The notes: generated by a model from the letters alone, not told the origin. Shown: positions 22,571 to 34,059, numbered from the stretch's first letter. The stretch: 64,000 nt of DNA from Orientallactaga sibirica (GCA_036365145.1 JAEOAD010000015.1:14997501-15061500); one strand, 5' to 3'. Numbers and translations are program-made.

Positions 22571-22639
22571 AAAAATAGAAAACATTCAACCTTCTCCCTG
22601 CTTTTGGTTCCTTTTAAAATTGTTTGGACTTGTATGTGA

Positions 22640-23895
22640 GGTGGAACAAAATTCAGTAGCAGAGACCAGTAAGCTAGAAAGGGGCTATAAGGGAGGGAGG
22701 AGAGGGGAGGACTTAAGGGGACAGTATTGTATATACATAAATATAGATGAATAGATTACTGGGGGTGAAAAGACTTAAGTGAGGTCAGAGTAAGAGAATG
22801 AGTAAAGGAAGGGTGGGGGGAGAGGGTTAATCAAAATCTAAGAGGGTATGAATAAGCCAAATGGAAACCTACCTTTTAAGACAATAGCACACCCAGTAGA
22901 TTTTACTAGAAAATTTTCAGTGCCAGGGATGGGATCCCTTCCATTGAGTTGTTGGCCAGAGAGGTCATGGATACCCCCAAAACATTACAGACCATTGCAA
23001 AGACTCTTGGTTCCCCATCAGGAATAGATGTTAAGACTCTATTGCTGAAGACTCAACATGCTTGGGCTGCAAGGACACTGAAATCTTGTTAGAGCTGAGT
23101 TGAAAACCTCCTCCCTATAGATCAGCTGACTGAAAGCTGGAAAAAGCTATGCTACATGCAGCTCTATAGGAGAGAGAAGGAGTCATCAATGAAGACAAAC
23201 AACAGTAGACACTGCAATCTTTTAGTTTGGTCAGCTATGCCAAATGAGCCAACAGGTGCAATAGTGGCATGTCTGTTATGGGGGAAACCAACTGCTCTCT
23301 AATTGGCTTGGAGGTACACTCCATGGGAAGAATACATGCCTGATATTGAAAACATATGATTGGGCAAGTCATGAGCCCTATGGAAGTAATGCCTTCTGGC
23401 GTCTGGCTAAATGCATATATTATACTCACCAAACTGCCCACAAAACACGTCTCTTAATGTTCATACCCATACATTAATGCTATTCTTACTTTTGGTTAGA
23501 GGAGCTTCTCTTTTTCAGTTGGTGGTGGCCTCTAGGATGACTCAAAGGCAGCATAGTGCTGAAAAGAAGTGACACAAGAGTGCACAGAACTGAAATATCT
23601 CTATCACACCTTCCAAAACTTGGGGTCCATTGTGAAAGCGATGGTGGACTATATTTAAGAGCCAAAGGAAGGGTAGGACTCCTTACAGTGCACTCTTCCA
23701 GATACAAAATGGCCTGGATATCCATGACCTCACAGTGCCTGGCATACCTACACAAGACCCTCATAGGAGGAAGATAATGACATCAAAATAAAAGAGAGAC
23801 TAGTTGAGAGAGGGGATATGATAGAGAATGGAATTGTGACCAGTAAAGTAAAGCAGGAGGTAATTATCATGATTTATTGTCTATAATTATGAAAG
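22640..23895 (+). mobile_element. L1 3' UTR, sense
   Basis: Long non-coding L1 tail: purine-rich GGGAGGGAGGAGAGGGGAGG near 22692, then the 3' UTR blocks also seen reversed at 5.1-6.1 kb. No ORF2 coding sequence is attached. It meets an antisense L1 tail at about 23900. Confidence 0.75.
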
Positions 23896-23899
23896 TTGT

Positions 23900-24700
23900 C
23901 AATAATTTTTTTAATTTTTATTGGCAACTTTCACACATGTACATAATATATTTTGATCATTATTCCTGTTACCTTCTCTTGTCCCTCATGCCTCCTCCAT
24001 TATTTCCCTTCTTGCCAACTAGTTTCTCTCCTACTTTGATGTCTTTTTCTTTCCCTCCCCATCATTCATGATAAAGTATCAATGAATCCAATATTGTGAG
24101 GTTTTGTGCAGTACTGTGAAGACATGAGTGCAATGCCCACTCCATGTCTGGAACACATGCTTCAAAGCACTCCACTCCACCCTCTGGCTCTAACAGTCAT
24201 CCTGCCCCTCCTCCACAATGTTTCCTAATCCTTGGAGGTAGTGATTGAAATGTCTAATTTAGCACCAAACATGCGACAGTCACTTATTCTCAGCACTTTG
24301 ACAAGTTTTGAGTTTTCTCAGTAACCACCACCAACTGCAGAAAGAAACTTCTCTAAACAAAGGTGAGAGTAACAACAATTTATGAATATAAATGTAAATA
24401 TTTAGAAGGTAAATATATCCATTCAGCCAAACAACAATAGTGGTTTTCTTCCTTGGGCCTGTGACTTCTGGCCACAGGCTTTTGGCAAGGTTTTCAGTAT
24501 GGGGCATGTATTCCTTCTTCTGGAATGGGCTTCAAATATAATTAGAGAGAAGTTGGTAATCCCAATAACAATCATGCCACTGTTGCACATCCTGCCTGGC
24601 TAGTTGATTGTGTAGCTGTCAGGGTCTAATGGCCCACTGATGGGTAAGACAGTTGGTGACTTTTCTCCCCCAGCAGCCTGTCCTGCTCTTGGTTTCTATA
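23900..24700 (-). mobile_element. L1 3' UTR/tail, antisense
   Basis: Starts with a T-rich run (AATTTTTTTAATTTTTATTGG), the reversed tail, and continues with CACTCCACCCTCTGGC, CTTCTCTAAACAAAGGTGAGAG and TTTTCAGTATGGGGCATG, matching blocks at 5.3-5.7 kb. It faces the sense L1 tail at 22.6-23.9 kb. Confidence 0.75.
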
Positions 24701-25085
24701 TTTCCACACCTTCCATTTCTTCCTTTTGTATATGGGATGACCCCTTCCAGGGCCCTTCTTCTCTGCCATGTTTAGATGGCGATCTGTCCCTGCATCCTGA
24801 GTGTCATTCTACATTCTGAAGTTCATTGAACATGTGTGTGCCAAGGATCCCAGATATTGCCTTAGAGCTTCTCCCAGGTCTAAACAGAGATAGAGCATTA
24901 CTAACAGACCTGGCTTCTCTACCTGTTTCCCTCAGAACCACCCAGCAGCACCCTTTTCCCATATCAACCCCTTAATCCTGTTCTCTAAAGTCCTTAAGGA
25001 TGAGGGCATAGGTGAATTTTCTGGGCAGATCAGCACTTCATTTGGTACCAGGGATCTACTTGGCTCACAATAAATGTCAGAAGAG
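24701..25085. other. Unassigned sequence
   Basis: May be a continuation of the antisense L1 tail. No gene. Confidence 0.4.
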
Positions 25086-25087
25086 TG

Positions 25088-25240
25088 AGTGACTAACTCT
25101 GTGAAGCTAGTGCTATATATCACCCTGCTAGATATACATGTCAATGGCTCAGAAAGTTAAGTAAATGAACCAAAGTTGTATAGGTAAGTCTGCAGATCTG
25201 AACAAAGATCTACCAGAATCTAGAATGCAAGCACTTATAT
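25088..25240 (-). repeat. MIR SINE remnant, antisense
   Basis: CAGAAAGTTAAGTAAATGAACC, AAGTTGTATAGGTAAGTC and ATCTACCAGAATCTAGAATGCAAGC follow the reversed MIR order. Diverged. Confidence 0.4.
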
Positions 25241-25825
25241 TTTTGTCTTGTCAAGTATGCAGATGTGATATTTTTACATGTCCACAATTTTGCCCATGTA
25301 TATGGGAAGTGGAGAGCTAAGGAGGTATGAAACATTGTCAATCAAACTTAGACACATTCACTGTAGTCTCTCAGGTTCTAAGTCCCCATGCCTTTTATTC
25401 TTCTGCCATGCTTTCTGTAGACATAACTCAAGTTCTTCCATACCATGGTAATAGATTTTCAGATCACTTCTACCTGTAGCTGACTGAGACTCATCCCCAC
25501 CTACCCTCTCCTCTTTCCCTTCTAAGTGGCTTAATGCCACCTAGCTGTTGTTCCCAATACCTCACATTGCCAAATGTGCTCCATCCCTGTCAGAAGACAG
25601 CAGAGTCGAGCGCTGCCATATTCATACATATATACACAGAGAGAGACATATACATGCATACATGCATGCACATACATTCACACGTGCATATACATACATA
25701 TATGTGCATATCTGGTTGGAATGAAAGTTGCTGCCCCTAGACTTTATCACAGCATAGGAACATGGCTCTAATGAGGCCATTGAAGCATCTTCTGTGTGTC
25801 TGGTACTATGGGATAAGAAATGTGG
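25241..25825. other. Unassigned DNA with short ACATACAT-type run
   Basis: An imperfect CATA/CACA-rich stretch lies at 25622-25710. No other element. Confidence 0.5.
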
Positions 25826-26014
25826 GACTTCCGGTTGGCAGTGTAGTAGCCAGGCCAAAGCAGTATATGGAAGAAATAAGCAGAAAAACAGCCCTGAAAA
25901 GCGAAGGTGTATAAGGAATTATCAACCACAGCATAGTAGCAGGAGAGACCCAGAACTTCTAAAAAGTACAAAAGCAGCCAGAATTGACCCCATCAGCCTC
26001 TTTGCTGGGAAGAG

Positions 26015-26066
<52 letters not shown>

Positions 26067-27113
26067 GACTGGCCTGAATCACAGGAGCAAAATCACAGTG
26101 AAGGAATTTGCCACTCGCACCAGCACTGTAAAATCAAGAAACCTGAAGGACAAGAAGACAACAGAGACCAGCTAAGCAGCCCAGGAACTTCTGATACCTT
26201 CCACAGACTCCTCTTCCCCAACTGCCAGTGCCAGCAACCACTGGAGAACTCCAAGGGATCTTGGCCACACAGCATCCAGCACAGCTGATCAAAACAACAG
26301 ATCCACTTACCTAAACAGCCTAGCCAAGTCCACAGTGCAGTAAAGAGGGACCAAAGTGGGCACTCAGCATAGGGGAGACCAAAACCATTCCAAAAAGGTT
26401 ACTCTGGGTCAATACCTGCCCCAAAGCCAGGTATATAGGCCTGCTCTGGAAGTGCTAATCACACTTTCCATGTCATGGCAGGTTATGTGTTAGATTTGGT
26501 TGATGTACTACTGGTTGGCTTTATAATTATTAAATAAGCAGTGTTCTGGGGTTGACTTGTATTGGTGTAGATATTGCCTGATTTATAGTGCCTTCTTCTG
26601 TCTTTCTTGGGGGCAGGGTCTCACTCACTCCAAGGCTGACCTGGAACCCATTACAGACCAGAAATCTCTCAGCGTTCCAGTTGACAGGGTTAAGGATGTA
26701 GATCAACACACATCCTTAGGGACTGTGGCTTTGTTAGATTACCTGTTTGTTTTAAACCCCACTCTTGCATAAATACTCTCTGTTAGTTTTGATTGAATGT
26801 GTACATTGCTCAGTTGAATTTTAGAATTTCCCTGTATTTTGCTCTACCCAGCCTGTTAGAATACTGGCCTTGCAGACAAACGTAGCCTAGAGTTACTTCT
26901 GCTGTTACTTTGGATTAATATAAGAGCTATACCCACACCTTAGGCTCATACCTTGTAGGTATATAACATCTGATTTACATGTCTAAAAATAGAGCAGATA
27001 ATTAGAAAACCCAAGCATCAAATTAACTTGATGAAAACTCTCTACATTATGATACAAGAAACACAAAAATTAAAGACAATATAATTCCACCAAAAATTAT
27101 AAATCCATCAGAA

Positions 27114-27434
27114 ATGACTTCCAGTGAGAAAGATTTAGATGAAATGCCTGACAAAGAATTCAAAAGAATGATTATATCTATGTTCAAAGAACTCAAAGGA
27201 ATCAAAGAAGAAAATAAACACCTGAAGGGATCTCAAGAAAATACCAGAAACCAACTTAATGAAATCAGAAGGTTAATACAAGCCATGAGTAAGGAAATAG
27301 AAATAATGAAGAAATACCAATCAGAAATACTAGAAATACAAAACAGAGTAAGTCAAATAGAAAACTCTGTAGAAAGTCTCCCCAGTAGAATGGATCAAGG
27401 AGAGGACAGAGTATTTAAACTAGATCTATTATAG
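27114..27434 (+). pseudogene. L1 ORF1 remnant, coiled-coil part
   Basis: An open frame of 106 codons starts MTSSEKDLDEMPDKEFKRMI. The heptad-like, Lys/Glu-rich stretch at about residues 15-85 (with MFKELKGIKEENKHLKG and EIQNRVSQIENSVESL) matches the N-terminal domain and coiled coil of L1 ORF1p, the trimeric RNA-binding protein of the L1 particle. It ends early at a stop after FKLDLL. The central RRM domain is not seen. Degraded sequence resembling the end of the C-terminal domain (PALQK-like, then ILHNEEK-like, around 27590-27680) follows, so the gene appears internally deleted. Full ORF1p is roughly 340-380 residues. Not expected to be functional. Confidence 0.8.
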
Positions 27435-27739
27435 TACAATAAAGAGAAAGACAAACTAATATGAAGGTATGAATGAGAATTTTAAGACATTGCGACACAA
27501 TATAGATATCAAACATAAGAATTCATTGTATAGTAGAAGAGAAGAATTTCAATTCAAAGGCATAATGGATATTTTCAGCAATATATGACCACTAAGCCAG
27601 ATCTATAGAAAATCCTCAAAGGGATCCTTCACAATGAAGAGAAAGGAAAGCACACACATGAAGAAAAAGGAAAAAATAAACCATACTGAAATGATAATTA
27701 ATACAATGCAGGAAGCACTACAAAACAAATAGAATGGCA

Positions 27740-28645
27740 AATATAAATTCATACCTTTCAATAATAACTCTTAATATCAGTGGTCTGAATGCCCCAACCA
27801 AAAGACATAGGCTTGAAGACTGGGTTAAAAAGCAGGATCCTTCTATTTGTTGCTTCCAAGAAACCACCTTTCCATAAAAGACAGACAGTATCTTAGGGTG
27901 AAAGGATGAAAAATAGCATTTCCAGCAAATGGGCCTAGGAAAAAAGCAGGGGTTGCTATCCTAATATCTGACAGGATAGACTTAAAACCAACATTAGTGA
28001 GGAAAGATAAACAAGGTCACTTCATACTGGTTAAAGGAACACTCCAACAGAAGGACATTACAATCCTAAACATATAGGCACTAAACATGAGGACTTGCAA
28101 ATTCATCAAACAAACACTGCTAGAATTAAATTCACAGATAACACCAAACACAGTTGTAGTGGGTGACTTCAATGCCCCACTCTCATCAATTGACAGGTCA
28201 TCCTGGCAAAAAATAAACAGAGAAGCATCTGGATTAAATGAAGTCATAGAACAAAGGGACCTAACAGATATCTACAGAACATTTCACCCAAATGCTGCAG
28301 AGTACACATTATTTTCAGCAGCACTATAGACCATAGTAGGATACAAAGCAAACCTTAACAAATACAGGAAAATTGAAAAAATTCCTTGTACTCTATCTAA
28401 TCACAATGGGATCAAACTACTAATCAACAGCATGAGAAGCTATCTATAGAGTATACACAAAATCATGGAAACTTAACAATACACTACTAAATGATGAATG
28501 ACTCAATGAAGAAATCAAGAAGGAAATAAAAAATTCATAGACTCAAACGACAATGTAAACACATCATACTAAAACCTTTGGGACACAATGAAGGCAGTAC
28601 TAAGAGGGAAATTTGTAGGTTTGAGTGCCTATATTAAGAAATTAG
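27740..28645 (+). pseudogene. L1 ORF2 endonuclease remnant
   Basis: Frame-broken similarity to the apurinic-type endonuclease domain of L1 ORF2p, which nicks target DNA. Recognisable pieces include LNISGLNAPTKRHRLEDWV near 27770-27830, an ICCFQET-type motif near 27847, and VVVGDFNAPLSSIDRSSWQ around 28160-28205 with the catalytic-type GDFN core. The longest open stretch is 28087-28329 (80 codons), ending after AEYTLFSAAL. Many in-frame stops separate the pieces. The reverse-transcriptase domain is not present downstream. Confidence 0.8.
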
Positions 28646-28794
28646 AGGGATGGAGGGATGGATGAGCAGTTAAGGTGCTTGCCTGCAAAGCCAAAGGATC
28701 TCCATTCAATTCCTCAGGACCCACATAAGTCAGATGCATAAGGTGACACATGTGTTTGGAGATTGTTTGCAGCAGCTGGAAGCCCTGCCACACC

Positions 28795-28838
<44 letters not shown>

Positions 28839-28885
28839 TCTTGCTCTCTGTCAAATAAATAAAGAAAAATAAAATATTTTAAAAA
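28646..28885 (+). mobile_element. Dip-like SINE inside L1 ORF2
   Basis: GGATGGAGGGATGGATGAGCAG head, GCCAAAGGATCTCC, a (TC)n run at 28799-28834, and AAATAAATAAAG tail. Flanked by GAAATTAGA at about 28635-28643 and 28887-28895, the target duplication. Confidence 0.85.
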
Positions 28886-29089
28886 TGAAATTAGAAATGT
28901 TGCAAGTAACCAACTTAATGCTTCACCTTAAGGCCTTGGACAAAGTCCTGGGAATAGGGATCTCAGGAGTAAGGAGCAGAGTAGGCTACAGGTAGATATA
29001 TTCAGAAAATGAGAATTCCTCATTAATAGATGAAATTCAGGAGTTTTCCAAAAGACAGAGGTAGTTGTTGGCTTCAGATACAATAGACT

Positions 29090-29395
29090 TAATCTATGGA
29101 TAAACACCCTGAAAGCATTTCATGAACACATTTGAAACATTATTGGGAGGTGGTGAAAACTTTTGAGAGGTGGATAATGGGGAAGTCAGGAATTCAAGGT
29201 TTGTTCTTAAAGAGCATGTATTATTTGTGAGCCCTTCCTCTGTCTCTCTCTGTTTCCAGGCTGCTGTGGTTAGCAGTTTTACACACCCTCCCAACCATGA
29301 TATTGTCTCACCTTGGACATTAAATCAGTGGAGCCAGACAACAATGGATAGACATATCTGAAACTGTGAGCCCAAATAAATATTTCTGCTTTTAA
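29090..29395 (+). mobile_element. MaLR-type LTR fragment inside L1
   Basis: GGGAGGTGGTGAAAACTTTTG, CTTCCTCTGTCTCTCTCTG, CCAACCATGATATTGTCTC and GAAACTGTGAGCCC followed by AAATAAATATTTC match the 3' half of a MaLR LTR with its AATAAA signal. Confidence 0.55.
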
Positions 29396-29399
29396 CTCT

Positions 29400-30005
29400 T
29401 ATTCACTCATAGTGGGGGTGTCAAGTAGTATAACCATTAGGGAAATGCCAAAGGGTTTAAAAATATAACTACCATATGACCCAGCTATCCACTCCTGGAC
29501 ATAGTTCCAAAGGATTTAATGCCTTACTAAAAACATACTTGCACATCTATGTTTATTGCTGCATTATTTACATTTAATTAGGAATGGAATCAACCTAGAT
29601 GTCCATCAGCTGATGACTAGATAATAAAATGTACACAATGGAATTTTATTCAGCAGTAAAGAAAAAATAAAAGCATTATATACTAAGTGAGGAAATCAAG
29701 ACTGAGAAAGACAAAAATCACATTTTCTCTCATATGTGGATCCTAACTTTTAATGTTTGTATGTATAGAAATAAGGGGCTATGAACCTCGGAATGGGCTA
29801 CAAAACTAGACAGGAGGCCACAAAAGAGCAACAAGAGGTGTTGAGGAAGAGAGGGAAAAGGCAAAGGAATACTATCACATGAAAGGAGGAAGTTATAAAA
29901 GGAGAAGAGAGAGAGAAAACCAGAGGGGGAGAAATAACAAAAACAAATTTTGTTTAAAATAGCTGATACTGTTGTGTTAATGAAAATAAAACTAAGGTAG
30001 AAAAA
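29400..30005 (+). mobile_element. L1 ORF2 3' end and 3' UTR (part of the 25.8-30.0 kb element)
   Basis: Contains ACCATATGACCCAGCTATCC, TAGATGTCCATCAGCTGATG, GGAATTTTATTCAGCAG, then GAGAAAGACAAAAATCACAT and CTCTCATATGTGGATCC, the classic end of L1 ORF2, followed by a purine-rich 3' UTR. Confidence 0.85.
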
Positions 30006-30469
30006 AATTCTCACTTTAATTTGTTTTCTCCTAGTCTCTCACAGAGAAAAAAATAGTCTGACTAGTGAATGGGAGGAAAGAGTAGAGAGAGAAAGGAACA
30101 CTTCTGAGAAATTCAAATGAGAAAAAAAAAAGAAGCCAAAGGAAATTGCCTTTTCAATGTGAAAGAGGCTTAGATTTGGTCCTAGTCTGAGGAGAGTACA
30201 AAAGAAAGGTGTTTGAAGACACAGGAGGGGTAGTAAGCATAAGTGAATGAGCCTGCATGGAGGCGAGGGTCCTCAAGGAGATGTCCTTAAGTAGCACAAA
30301 AGGGACCTCATTATCAGAGACTTAGAGAAAACACTGAAGGTGAAGGGACCCTTAGGCAGATAGATGGGAAGTTAAGAGAGACGGTACTATTTTCTTTTCT
30401 TCTCCTTTCCATTTCCTTCCTTCTTTATTTCTTCCTTTCTTTCTTATTTCCTTTTGTTTCTTTTTTGCA
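30006..30469. other. Unassigned DNA with pyrimidine tract
   Basis: A TTTC/TTCC-rich stretch occupies about 30390-30465. Nothing else recognised. Confidence 0.5.
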
Positions 30470-30777
30470 TGTTGTGGTTTGAATGTAAAATGTTTCCCCT
30501 AGGCTCATGTGTTTTGGACACTGGGTGATGGCACTGTTTGGGAAGGTTATGGAGCCTTTAGGAGGTGGAGCCTCGCTGGAGGAAGTGAGTCACACACTCT
30601 CTGTTCCCCTCCACTTCCTGTCTGTGAACACAATGGATCCAGCTCTGTTCCCACTCCTGCTGCCATGCCATCTTGCCATGGAACTTAACCTCAAAACTGT
30701 AAGCCAAATGAAATCTTCCATCCTTAAGTTCCTTCTGGCTGTGAATTTGTTCATAGCAATGAGAAAGCAATGATGCA
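30470..30777 (+). mobile_element. Solo LTR, rodent MaLR-like (family A)
   Basis: TGTTGTGGTTTGAATGTAAAA start, GGCACTGTTTGGGAAGG, GGAGGTGGAGCCTCGCTGG, AACTGTAAGCCAAATGAAA and CATAGCAATGAGAAAG. Among the least diverged members of this LTR type here. Exact 3' end and target duplication are unclear. Confidence 0.7.
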
Positions 30778-30789
30778 CATTTGTAAGTG

Positions 30790-31095
30790 TGCATGTTTGT
30801 GTGTATACACGTTCACATGTGCATGTAGGTGTGTATACACAAATGCACACATGTGAGTGTAGGCAAGAGGTCAATGCTGGGCATCTTCTCTAATTCTCTG
30901 CACCTTACTTTTTGAGACATAATTCTTCACTGAACCTAGAGTTCACACGATTTTCTAGACTAGCTAACCAGGCAAATGCTAGGGTCCACCTGCCTCCACC
31001 TCCCCAGGGCATTGCTTTACATGGATGCAAGATATCTGAACTCAGGTCCTCATCTTGTGTGGCAAGCACTTTGCCCACTGAAACAATTCCTCGTC
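30790..31095 (-). mobile_element. B4-like SINE, antisense
   Basis: TG-rich lead, then CACCTTACTTTTTGAGACATA, CACTGAACCTAGAGTTCACACG, CTAGACTAGCTAACCAGG, and AAGCACTTTGCCCACTG at the head end, the reversed order of rodent B4/RSINE elements. Confidence 0.65.
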
Positions 31096-31368
31096 CCAAC
31101 GTGGCGACTTCCTTAATGAAGAAAGATCACACTTTTCTTGCGAGTGAAGAGCTATAGTAAGAAAGAGCTTGGAGACGTGGATGTTTAGTTATTTTTTGAG
31201 GTGGAAGAGAGGAAGCAGTTCCCTAGATGGTCTGAAGGGCAGAGCTCCGAAATGCCCCTTAACAGTGGAGCTCAGGAATGGCTGGTGCTGTCGGCTAGAT
31301 TTAAATTCTGTTGCCTCTTATGCCTTAGAGCAGAACAGCAGGCTAATGCTTCCATCCTAATGCCCCAG
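31096..31368. other. Unassigned non-coding DNA
   Basis: No recognised element. Confidence 0.4.
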
Positions 31369-32121
31369 TGTAGCAGATAGCTCCAGGTTCTCGCTGAGAT
31401 GAACTTCCAGACCAGGCACAGTTATGGAGGAAGGGATTTATTGAAGCTTACTGATCCAGAGTGTGGTAGTTTGAATATATGACCCCCAATATATTCAATG
31501 TTTTATTACTTTATAGTTTGCATCTACAATCACCTTCCTAGAGGCAATGTCACTGGGGGCTGGTCTTAAGGTGTTAATGGTGGGTTTGAGATTCCATTGT
31601 AAAGATATGCAAAGTGTGCCTAGCAGGAGTTCCTGAAGTGTGCTGTGTGACTTTTTGGCAGTAGTTTTGCTCAGTGTGCTGGGTGCCTGGTTGGCTTTTT
31701 CTCTCTCTGCTTGGCCCTGTGAAGGCAGGCCAGCTTCTCCTGCCTTTATGGAACGTCCCCTGGATCTGTAAGCTTCAATAAATAATATCCCTTCCTACAT
31801 AACTGTGCCTGATCTGGAAGTTCATCTCAGCGAACCTGAAGCTGTCTGCTACAGTAAAGGAAATTCCATAATGGCAGAAAAGGTTGGCCTGCTCTTACAG
31901 GACCAGGCAAGAGAGAGTGAAAGCCGCAAGCTAAAAGCCACACAGCACAGCACACCTCTGGAACTCCAGCTAGGCACACTTTGCATATCTTTAGATTGAA
32001 GTCTCAAACCCACCACCACACCTTAAGATCTGCCCAGTGACACTGCCTCCAGCCAGGTGGCTGCAGATGCAAACTAATAAAACACTGAATATATTGGGGG
32101 ACATTTATTCAAACTACCACA
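31369..32121 (-). mobile_element. ERV-type LTR interrupted by an inverted relative
   Basis: The minus-strand LTR has its 5' part at 31854-32121 (reverse complement starts TGTGGTAGTTTGAATAAATG) and its 3' part at 31369-31461 (ends CTATCTGCTACA). A perfect CCCAG duplication flanks the whole at 31364-31368 and 32122-32126. Without the insert it is about 361 bp. The 5-bp duplication fits ERVL/MaLR or class I. Confidence 0.8.
31462..31853 (+). mobile_element. Inserted ERV-type LTR, same family, opposite strand
   Basis: A complete 392-bp LTR (TGTGGTAGTTTGAATATATG ... GCTGTCTGCTACA) with a CAATAAATAATA poly(A) signal region near 31776. Clearly related by eye to the surrounding minus-strand LTR. No matching target duplication is visible (CAGAG left, GTAAA right), so simple insertion is not fully proven. 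Confidence 0.8.
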
Positions 32122-32126
32122 CCCAG

Positions 32127-33560
32127 GTAGAAGGATTCAGACATACTAAAGATGAGATGAGATGGCTCAGGTTGAATGTCAGTGTGACATTTAGCATGTA
32201 CTATGTCCTCAGTGAACAAAAACCTATGAGATTTTTACCAGAAAAAAAAAATGAAGTTGTAGGTGAACTTTCTTACTTTGATCACTCGAGTCCACATGGC
32301 CATGTCAGAGAAATCTAAAGTCATCATTTCTGAAAAGGAAGCCATATAGCCCACATTCAAGTAGGGAATGCCTAGATTTGGAGCTATTGTCCACAAGATT
32401 CAGAATCATTTTGGAGAGCCACAGGGAGGCCCTACACAGACTCCAATGGAATGCCCCTTCCCCACCACGCACAGGCACACTGCGCTGTCTGCCTCTGCCA
32501 ATATATTTGTTGAGTGCTGACTGTGACATTTGTTATGAACTTATGACAAGAAGCAATGAGACTATATGTGGCAATATCAATGGGCAAGGATTGAATTCTA
32601 GATAACCGAGGTTTCTGGGATGGGATTTAATGATTCTGACAAAAGTCTGGACAGGCTACTTGATTTCAGCCTGAGGAGACTTGACTTCACTCCCTATGCA
32701 TCAGATGTGAGCCTTTGTGCAAGTACAGCTTTTGGTCCACCTTTGCTCCTGATGGCTTTGTGTGTTGCCAGTATATCTTATTCACATTTGCCTCCTGCAT
32801 GGTGCCTGGCTGTGAGGAAAGGATTCATTAGGCAAGATCAACAAATCCTTCATTCTATCTGCATATCATTTTAAAGTGTGCAGAGAACTTCTATATGCCT
32901 CATTCTCATATCGCATGATTATGTGATTTGTGTAGATTATCACATACGTTCAGATTTCCACTAAATAAAGCCCAAAGTACATAGGCACTAGGCACATCAA
33001 CAGAATGTAGGATGGTAACAGAGTTTATACATGATTTTCTGTTTGAAGCCAGCCTGGGATCCATGAGACCCTGTCTCAAAAAATTAATTAATTAATTAAA
33101 ACAATTAATAATTCATTCAGTCGGCCAGCCAGAACAAGACCTTCATCAGATTCTGTAGCTACCCCATTCTCTAATCCTTCACTGATCATCAGCTCCCTAC
33201 TTCCAGTCTTTCTCAACAAAGATGTGACCAGTCTCTAGGCCAAAGATCTTCCGAGCAAAGCTGGCCTTAGACCTTGGATCAGCCTTTAGAGGAGCATCTC
33301 GAGGTGGCACATGAATGTCTCACTGCCATTTTCAATGGGGGTCTTTGCTGAAGCTCCCTTCTTTCGTTCCTTCCTTTCTTCCTTCTTTCCTTCCTTCTAT
33401 CCTCCCTCCCTCCCTTTCTTCTTCTCTCCCTCCTTTCTTCCCTTCCAGACAGCACCTGGTACTGCTGTGGTGGACTGCTGGGTAAACCCATAAGAATACC
33501 TCAGGGACGAAAGATGAAGCAGAACTCCCACAGAGGTTCCAGGCCTTGCACTGAAGTGCT
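32127..33560. other. Mostly unassigned DNA; B1 scrap and pyrimidine tract
   Basis: A B1 3' fragment (GAAGCCAGCCTGGGATCC, GAGACCCTGTCTC) lies at about 33043-33081, followed by ATTA repeats. A CTTCC/CTCCC pyrimidine tract occupies 33355-33447. No gene supported. Confidence 0.5.
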
Positions 33561-33990
33561 TTGTCACCCCAGCAGTTGCCTAAAGGGTGTTGGGCTATTT
33601 AAATGGTTGCGAACTTCATGACTCAAGTTCCAAACCAATTTTTGGAAACTTTAGAAAATATGTTTGAAAGGCTATTTAAATGGAAACTTTTTTTCTGTCA
33701 AGTTCCACCATAGCATACATTTTTACAGCCCTTATAATTCCTTGAAAAACCTCAATGTATAATAGAAGTGCTGACAGGTGCTGGGCCACAGCAGCGAGCC
33801 TAACAGCTCAGCTGTATTTATTTTTCATTACACTTGACTCTAATTGGTGCCAGTTTAACTGTACTGCATACCAGCCAGAACCTTTTAATGCAAACATCAG
33901 CCCTGGGAAATTGGCCTTTGTCCCCTTGTCCTAGCTTTCGATATCAGCACCTTCCCATATTTCTTTCTCATCAAACTTTCTGCCTGTGGA
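33560..33990. promoter_or_regulatory. Candidate conserved non-coding element
   Basis: Repeat-free. GGCTATTTAAATGG occurs exactly twice (33593-33606 and 33670-33683), 77 bp apart, resembling MEF2/SRF-type A/T cores. Also TAATGCAAACATC near 33889 (octamer-like), TAACAGCTCAGCTGTATTT, and ACTCTAATTGG (homeodomain-like). No coding potential. The regulatory role is inferred. Confidence 0.4.
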
Positions 33991-34059
33991 GAGGCAGAGT
34001 TGCTCCTTTAAGAAGTACAAGATTAAAAATAAAACAGACCTACATGTTCATCTAAGCTC

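Larger units (their letters stand above)
25826..30005 (+). mobile_element. L1 element, 5' end present, internally deleted
   Basis: Composite LINE-1. The 5' UTR begins near CTTCCGGTTGGCAGTG (25829) and runs to about 27113, including a (CA)n run at 26019-26064 and a small antisense B1-like piece near 26612-26680. ORF1 remnant follows (27114-27690), then the ORF2 endonuclease region (about 27740-28640). A Dip-like SINE cuts in at 28646-28885, ORF2 resumes briefly to about 28990, a MaLR-type fragment occupies about 29090-29395, and the ORF2 C-terminal/3' UTR part runs 29400-30005. The reverse-transcriptase region is missing. At about 4.2 kb, against 6-7 kb for a full L1, it cannot be autonomous. 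It could be two L1 pieces brought together, not one deleted copy. Confidence 0.8.

Noticed and set aside
25794..26288. Plus-strand frame of 164 codons
   Set aside because: Lies in an L1 5' UTR and includes a (CA)n stretch read as His-Thr repeats. No domain.
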